Source: an archaeon
Lineage (GTDB): Archaea > Iainarchaeota > Iainarchaeia > Iainarchaeales > GCA-2688035
Length of the DNA stretch: 8,172 nt
Direction of reading: 5' to 3'
NCBI GenBank assembly: GCA_030745815.1
Contig: JASLNX010000201.1
Span: forward strand, 1-8,172
The first letter of the stretch is position 1. Every line of letters begins with the position of its first letter. Of this stretch, positions 4,775-8,172 are shown in pieces. A program made the position numbers and the translations under genes. The notes below the pieces were generated by a model. It saw only the letters and a program-made list of their open reading frames with translations. It did not search any database and was not told the origin of the DNA.

Positions 4775-5500
4775 TTAAAGAATCATGTGGGCTAAATGGA
4801 ACTCTATTGGAGAGACCCCAATTTTGTAGCTTATCCTCATTGGGGTATCGCTCTTTAATTCAAGAGTAATCTTTTTGTCGGGATCTGCTTCTCGCACAAT
4901 ATTTTGCAAAAAATTCAAACTGTACTTGCTTACAACTTCGGTTTTGCTGTTTACAACAATTTGCTTTGTCTGGCTTGCAACGGTTTTTAGCGTTCCCGTG
5001 CTGCCTCTTGCTTCAATAAAAAGCTGATTATCCTTAACCCGCAGCACAACACTGCTTCCAAAAAGTGAAGCGTCCTTTAAAGCTTCCTTAAGAATTCTTG
5101 CATTTATTTCAACGCTTGCGTCAAAAGTTGTTTTTGGAATGCTTACATCCTCATCGTTCACATCAATTAATGGCAATGAAAAGCTTCTGCTAATTGCCCC
5201 AGCTAAATTTATCTTCATTTCAGAATCCGTTAAGTCAAGTGTTAGCTTGTCAGCAGGAAGAGCACGTGAAAGAATCTTGCTAAGTTCAACAATGTCAACC
5301 CCAACAAAATTTGGTTCAACTGAATATTTTTCAAAAACCTTTTTTGCCATTGAAAAGTTGACCAGTACAATTTGGCTTGGATCAGTTGCTTTAAAACTAA
5401 TGCCATCATCTGAAAATCTGAAATTGCCCTCTGAAATAAAGCTTGCAATGGCGTAAACCGCCTTACTCATCCCTTCAACATTCTTCAATTCAATAGCCAT
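4775..5500 (-). CDS. pcn: DNA polymerase sliding clamp (PCNA)
   Basis: The ring-shaped processivity factor that encircles DNA and recruits polymerases, FEN1, ligase and RFC. It has 241 residues from the ATG at 5500, the normal archaeal length. Two clamp domains are visible: residues 1-105 (with GNFRFSDDGISFKATDPSQIVLVNF) and 128-241 (with the conserved SKYSLNFLQ and MRISYKIG), joined by the interdomain connecting loop near LPLIDVNDEDVSIP (109-122), where client PIP-box proteins dock. The usual C-terminal LAP-type ending reads FHLAHMIL. An in-frame TTG at 5509 would add three residues (MGK), but MAIELKN fits the family and AGTGGTTGGG stands at a suitable distance before ATG 5500. A TATA-like box in the end of the kinase gene suggests pcna has its own promoter. 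PriL follows. Confidence 0.96.
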   Translation of the reverse strand: MAIELKNVEGMSKAVYAIASFISEGNFRFSDDGISFKATDPSQIVLVNFSMAKKVFEKYSVEPNFVGVDIVELSKILSRALPADKLTLDLTDSEMKINLAGAISRSFSLPLIDVNDEDVSIPKTTFDASVEINARILKEALKDASLFGSSVVLRVKDNQLFIEARGSTGTLKTVASQTKQIVVNSKTEVVSKYSLNFLQNIVREADPDKKITLELKSDTPMRISYKIGVSPIEFHLAHMIL

Positions 5501-5532
5501 TTTTCCCAACCACTAAAAAATTAAGCCCGATG

Positions 5533-6330
5533 TTATTTAAAACAATTTGCCTGAAAAACCGCTGCACCAAGTGCCGTGGCCTGGCCCAACCCCTTTGGAA
5601 AAACCGGTGAAAAGCCATAATATGAAAGCACTTGCCTAATTGCCTTTCTTACAACTGAAAAAGTAGCTGTTTTTCCAACAAAAACCATCTTTTTTTGCCC
5701 TGAACCCTTTGTTGCAAGAACAGCAACAATAGCAACAACCTCTCCAACCATATTTTGAACAGCCAACGCCGCATCTGCCTTTCCAACAGCAGTTAGCTTT
5801 GCAAAATTTGAAGCAGTAGCACTTGCTGGGACAATTCCAACACTTCCTCCTATTGCCTCTCCAACAGTCAAATTGGTTTTTTTTAGCGACCCCTTTGAAG
5901 CAAGCTTGGAAAGCTTTTCAACATCTGAAATTCCAACAAGCCTTTTTGACAATCCAAGAACTGTTCCACCGCCAACTCCTGTGCCACCAACATGCTTTGC
6001 CCTGCCGCCCTTAAATGAAACAACACAAGTTCCTGTTCCAAGTGAAACCACAATGCAGTTTTTGGACTTTGATAGCTTGGCCCCTCCAAAGCCAATTGCA
6101 TTTATTTCAGACACAACTGAAATTGGCTTTTTGAAAAGAATTTTCTGCGAAGGCTTTGCGCCGGTTACTGCAATCCGATCAACCTTGTCCAAATCAATTT
6201 TGTTTTTTGCAATGGCCTTCTTAAGAGCAGACAAGGATTTTGATTCAAGGGAAAAAGATTTGCGCGACCTGCAATTGTCAAGCAAAACAACGTCTGTTGT
6301 TGAAATCCCAAAATCAATTCCAAGAATCAC
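5533..6330 (-). CDS. coaW: Type II pantothenate kinase (CoaW-like)
   Basis: An ATP-dependent kinase of the ASKHA fold that phosphorylates pantothenate to 4'-phosphopantothenate, the first step from pantothenate to CoA. The 265 residues match the type II family of staphylococci and eukaryotes: phosphate-1 loop GIDFGISTTD (4-13), E75 in VVSEINAIGFGG at the catalytic Glu position, GTGT (98-101), the glycine-rich GGTGVGGGTVLGL (115-127), VGEVVA (195-200) and an adenosine-site end GLGQATALGAA (247-257). The GTG start at 6330 overlaps the panC TGA by 4 nt, and AGGGTG (6336-6341) lies 5 nt upstream, so coupling to panC is likely. Type II kinases are uncommon in archaea, which mostly phosphorylate pantoate instead. 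A BadF-type ATPase of the same fold is the alternative, but the neighbours and motifs favour pantothenate kinase. Confidence 0.85.
   Translation of the reverse strand: MILGIDFGISTTDVVLLDNCRSRKSFSLESKSLSALKKAIAKNKIDLDKVDRIAVTGAKPSQKILFKKPISVVSEINAIGFGGAKLSKSKNCIVVSLGTGTCVVSFKGGRAKHVGGTGVGGGTVLGLSKRLVGISDVEKLSKLASKGSLKKTNLTVGEAIGGSVGIVPASATASNFAKLTAVGKADAALAVQNMVGEVVAIVAVLATKGSGQKKMVFVGKTATFSVVRKAIRQVLSYYGFSPVFPKGLGQATALGAAVFQANCFK
5534..5544 (-). promoter_or_regulatory. Candidate TATA box for pcna inside the 3' end of the kinase gene
   Basis: The minus strand reads TTTTAAATAAC, a near-ideal archaeal TATA element, overlapping the last codons and TAA stop of the pantothenate kinase gene. It lies about 39 nt before the PCNA ATG, so initiation about 25 nt downstream would give a leader of about 14 nt. 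This would separate replication gene expression from the CoA operon. Confidence 0.5.
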
Positions 6331-7163
6331 TCAAACACCCTGTTGTCAATTAATCTGGCCTTTCCAAAAAACGCGGCAATTGCAAGGAGGTTTCCTTTTT
6401 CAATTTGCTTAACTGGTTTAAGGGAACTGGCGTCAACTATCTCAACGTAATCCGGTTTAGCTCCGGCATCTACAATAGCTTTTGTTACCGCACCCTTAAC
6501 CTTTGCAGCATCTGTTTCCCCGCTTGAAAACGTTTCCTGTGCAGTTTGCAGAGAACTGTTTAGTGCAGGTGCCTGCTTTCTCTCATCAGGGGATAGGTAC
6601 TTGTTTCTACTGCTCATTGCTAGTCCATCTTCTTCTCTTACAATTGGGCATCCAACAATTTTCAAATCAAAATTAAGATCTTTAACCATTTTTGTGACTA
6701 TCACAAATTGCTGAAAGTCCTTTTGCCCAAAGTATGCCTTATGCGGTTTTGTAATATTTAAGAGCTTTGCAACAACTGTTGTTACCCCGCGAAAATGTGA
6801 AGGTCTGCTTTTCCCGCAAAGAACCCGCCCCAGTTCGTTGACCTCTACAAAAGTTTGCGGACTGTTATACATTTCAGACTCGCTTGGAAAGAAAATGGCG
6901 TCTACTTTTTCTGCTTCACACAGTTTCCTGTCTGTCTCAAAATCTTTAGGGTAGTTGTCAAAATCCTCTGATGGAGAGAACTGGGTTGGGTTTACAAAAA
7001 TACTGACAATAACTATGTCACACTCTTCTCTTGCCTTTTTTACAAGACTTAAATGCCCCTTGTGCAAGAAACCCATTGTGGGAACAAAACCAATTTTTTT
7101 GCCTGCGCATCTCTTTTCTTCTGAAAAGCTTTGCATTTCCAAAACTGTTTTTATAATTTTCAT
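6327..7163 (-). CDS. panC: Pantothenate synthetase (pantoate--beta-alanine ligase)
   Basis: Joins D-pantoate and beta-alanine with ATP, through a pantoyl-adenylate, to give pantothenate. The 278 residues show the full class-I-synthetase-like signature: the HIGH-type motif PTMGFLHKGH (28-37), VSIFVNPTQF (53-62), SHFRGVTTVVAKLLNI (122-137), AYFGQKDFQQ (143-152) and the KMSKS-like LAMSSRNKYLS (181-191), followed by the C-terminal domain. Length is typical of bacterial PanC. The ATG at 7163 is chosen over an in-frame TTG (7178) because GGTGAG (7167-7172) stands 3 nt before it and MKIIKTV is the usual N-terminus. It begins 15 nt after the panB stop and overlaps the kinase start by 4 nt. PanC is the bacterial enzyme; most archaea use the unrelated phosphopantothenate synthetase. 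Confidence 0.95.
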   Translation of the reverse strand: MKIIKTVLEMQSFSEEKRCAGKKIGFVPTMGFLHKGHLSLVKKAREECDIVIVSIFVNPTQFSPSEDFDNYPKDFETDRKLCEAEKVDAIFFPSESEMYNSPQTFVEVNELGRVLCGKSRPSHFRGVTTVVAKLLNITKPHKAYFGQKDFQQFVIVTKMVKDLNFDLKIVGCPIVREEDGLAMSSRNKYLSPDERKQAPALNSSLQTAQETFSSGETDAAKVKGAVTKAIVDAGAKPDYVEIVDASSLKPVKQIEKGNLLAIAAFFGKARLIDNRVFE

Positions 7164-7166
7164 TTG

Positions 7167-7172
7167 CTCACC
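7167..7172 (-). promoter_or_regulatory. Ribosome binding site of panC
   Basis: GGTGAG on the minus strand just before the ATG at 7163, a typical archaeal site that decides the start against the TTG at 7178. Confidence 0.65.
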
Positions 7173-7178
7173 ATCCAA

Positions 7179-7943
7179 CTATTGAAAAGAGTGCTTTTCA
7201 TCCGGGAAACGATTGTTCAAAACATCTTCCTTGAAAAGTTTTGCCGCTTTTTTGATTTCGCCTGCAATGTCTGCATACTTTTTCACAAATTTTGGATTAA
7301 AGTCAGGATTTAATCCAATCAAATCATTTATTACAAGCACTTGGCCGTCGCAATGTGCTCCTGCGCCAATTCCAATTGTCGGGCAGGAAACCGATTCAGT
7401 GATTTTTTTTGCAAGAGAATCCGGAATACATTCTAAAACAATCGCAATAACTCCTAACGAATCAAGCTCTAAAGAATCTTGCAAAATGGCTTTTGCAGTA
7501 TCTCCTGTTCCTTGAACAGAATACTTTTCAGCAGTTTGTGGCAGCAACCCAAGGTGGCCTACAACAGGAATTTTTGCAGAAACTAATGAACGAATTATTT
7601 CAGAATTGTTCCCTTCAAGCTTAACTGCACTTGCACCAGCATCTAAAAACAGTTTTGCGTTATGAACTGCGTCTTCTATTGTATTATATGAATTAGCTGG
7701 CAGGTCACCAATAATTGGCGTGTTTTTAGCGCCTGCTGCAACGGCTTTTGTGTGATGCAGCATTTCCTGCATTGAAACATTCTTTGTGTCTTTATGTCCT
7801 AGAACAACCATCCCAAGGCTGTCACCAACAAGAATAAAATCAATCCCTGCCTTTTCAAGAATATTTGCAACCTGGCAATCGTATGCAGTTAGGATTACAA
7901 TCTTCTTGCCCTTTTTCAAATTAGAAAAATCAAACTGCTTCAT
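7179..7943 (-). CDS. panB: Ketopantoate hydroxymethyltransferase
   Basis: Transfers a hydroxymethyl group from methylenetetrahydrofolate (or the archaeal equivalent) to 2-oxoisovalerate, giving ketopantoate, the committed step to pantothenate. The 254-residue TIM barrel is complete. Visible are LTAYD (18-22), VGDSLGMV (39-46) with metal ligand D41, DLPANSY (80-86) with metal ligand D80, KLEG (108-111), GHLGLLPQT (129-137), catalytic E171 in LECIP, and TIGIGAGAHCDGQVLVINDLIGL (189-206 and on). The ATG at 7943 overlaps the coaBC stop by 4 nt (ATGA), indicating coupled translation. Ketopantoate reductase (PanE), which makes pantoate from its product, is not in the window and must lie elsewhere if the pathway is complete. 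Confidence 0.96.
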   Translation of the reverse strand: MKQFDFSNLKKGKKIVILTAYDCQVANILEKAGIDFILVGDSLGMVVLGHKDTKNVSMQEMLHHTKAVAAGAKNTPIIGDLPANSYNTIEDAVHNAKLFLDAGASAVKLEGNNSEIIRSLVSAKIPVVGHLGLLPQTAEKYSVQGTGDTAKAILQDSLELDSLGVIAIVLECIPDSLAKKITESVSCPTIGIGAGAHCDGQVLVINDLIGLNPDFNPKFVKKYADIAGEIKKAAKLFKEDVLNNRFPDEKHSFQ

Positions 7944-8172
7944 TTTAGCATGTCCAAAATTTTGTTTGCAATTTCTCTCTTGTTAGCTGGTCCAAAATGA
8001 GAAACTTGCTTTTTTGTATCTACAACGTAAACCTCGTTTTTGTCAAAGCCTATGCCAATTCCTTTTTTGCCCACATCATTTGCAACAATTAAATCAGCTT
8101 TTGCGGTCTTTAGCTTGCTAAACGCCCTGTCCACAAGTTGGTTTTCAGAAACGTTCCACTCTGCTTTAAAGC
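7940..8172 (-). CDS. coaBC: CoaBC (Dfp), C-terminal part of the CoaB domain, cut by the window edge
   Basis: Only the last 77 codons or so are present. In the minus frame the sequence starts FKAEWNVSENQLVDRAF and continues through KLKTAKADLIVANDVGKKGIGIG, NEVYVVD and the final helix ANKREIANKILDMLK. This matches the end of phosphopantothenoylcysteine synthetase (CoaB), including the conserved KxE, DLIVANDV and NEV stretches. In most archaea and bacteria CoaB is fused to the CoaC decarboxylase; whether that holds here lies beyond 8172. A GTG at 8134 is not the start, since homology continues upstream to the edge. CoaBC turns 4'-phosphopantothenate, the kinase product, into 4'-phosphopantetheine, so it works directly downstream of the other three operon enzymes. 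Confidence 0.93.
   Translation of the reverse strand, partial: FKAEWNVSENQLVDRAFSKLKTAKADLIVANDVGKKGIGIGFDKNEVYVVDTKKQVSHFGPANKREIANKILDMLK

Noticed and set aside
4767..4776. Palindrome AAAGCGCTTT over the pcna stop as a terminator hairpin
   Set aside because: It has no loop and is partly coding, so it cannot form a useful stem in one RNA strand.
5873..6412. Plus-strand open frame of 179 codons
   Set aside because: It is the shadow of the kinase and panC 3' end; the minus-strand motifs are unambiguous.
6327..7178. TTG at 7178 as the panC start
   Set aside because: The ATG at 7163 has GGTGAG directly upstream and gives the usual PanC N-terminus.
7940..8134. A stand-alone 64-residue gene starting at GTG 8134
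   Set aside because: The same frame continues to the window edge with CoaB-type sequence (FKAEWNVSENQL), so this is the end of a longer gene.

Overview
The window is archaeal. It carries both subunits of the archaeo-eukaryotic primase (PriS and PriL with its four-cysteine iron-sulfur domain), an archaeal GINS subunit, PCNA, ribosomal protein S27e and the alpha subunit of aIF2. Start regions show AT-rich TATA-like boxes, oligo-T tracts at transcript ends and GGTGA/GGAGG-type ribosome binding sites. Short spacers, several GTG/TTG starts and a compact gene set would fit a small-genome DPANN-type archaeon (for example Diapherotrites), but that placement is inference. Every supported gene is on the minus strand, so the transcription order runs from high to low coordinates.

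From 8172 down to 5533 lies a tight four-gene cofactor operon: the 3' end of coaBC, then panB, panC and a type II pantothenate kinase. Two junctions overlap by 4 nt (ATGA and GTGA). This is a bacterial-style pantothenate/CoA route. Most archaea instead use pantoate kinase and phosphopantothenate synthetase. From 5500 to 3702 come PCNA and the primase large subunit PriL, with a TATA-like box for PCNA inside the end of the kinase gene. Between 3672 and 2918 lie a small two-helix membrane protein of unknown function and, after a regulatory gap, a 109-residue protein that is 68% Lys+Arg, with no acidic residues, and carries a 42-residue internal duplication.

From 2804 to the left edge runs a second tight operon: PriS, GINS (Gins51 type), S27e, aIF2-alpha, and the first bases of another gene. 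This matches the known archaeal clustering of PCNA, primase, GINS, S27e and aIF2-alpha, which links replication to translation. L44e, a usual neighbour of S27e, is absent between GINS and S27e.

The window is mostly conserved housekeeping. I see no mobile element, CRISPR array, tRNA or rRNA, and no clear new multi-gene system. The points most worth checking are the highly basic repeat protein set between the primase genes, the PriS peculiarities (an extra four-cysteine insert, Glu at a usual Asp position, Ala at a usual Arg position, a GINS-B-like C-terminus), the bacterial-type CoA pathway with a type II kinase, and a triplicated 14-nt unit between S27e and aIF2-alpha.
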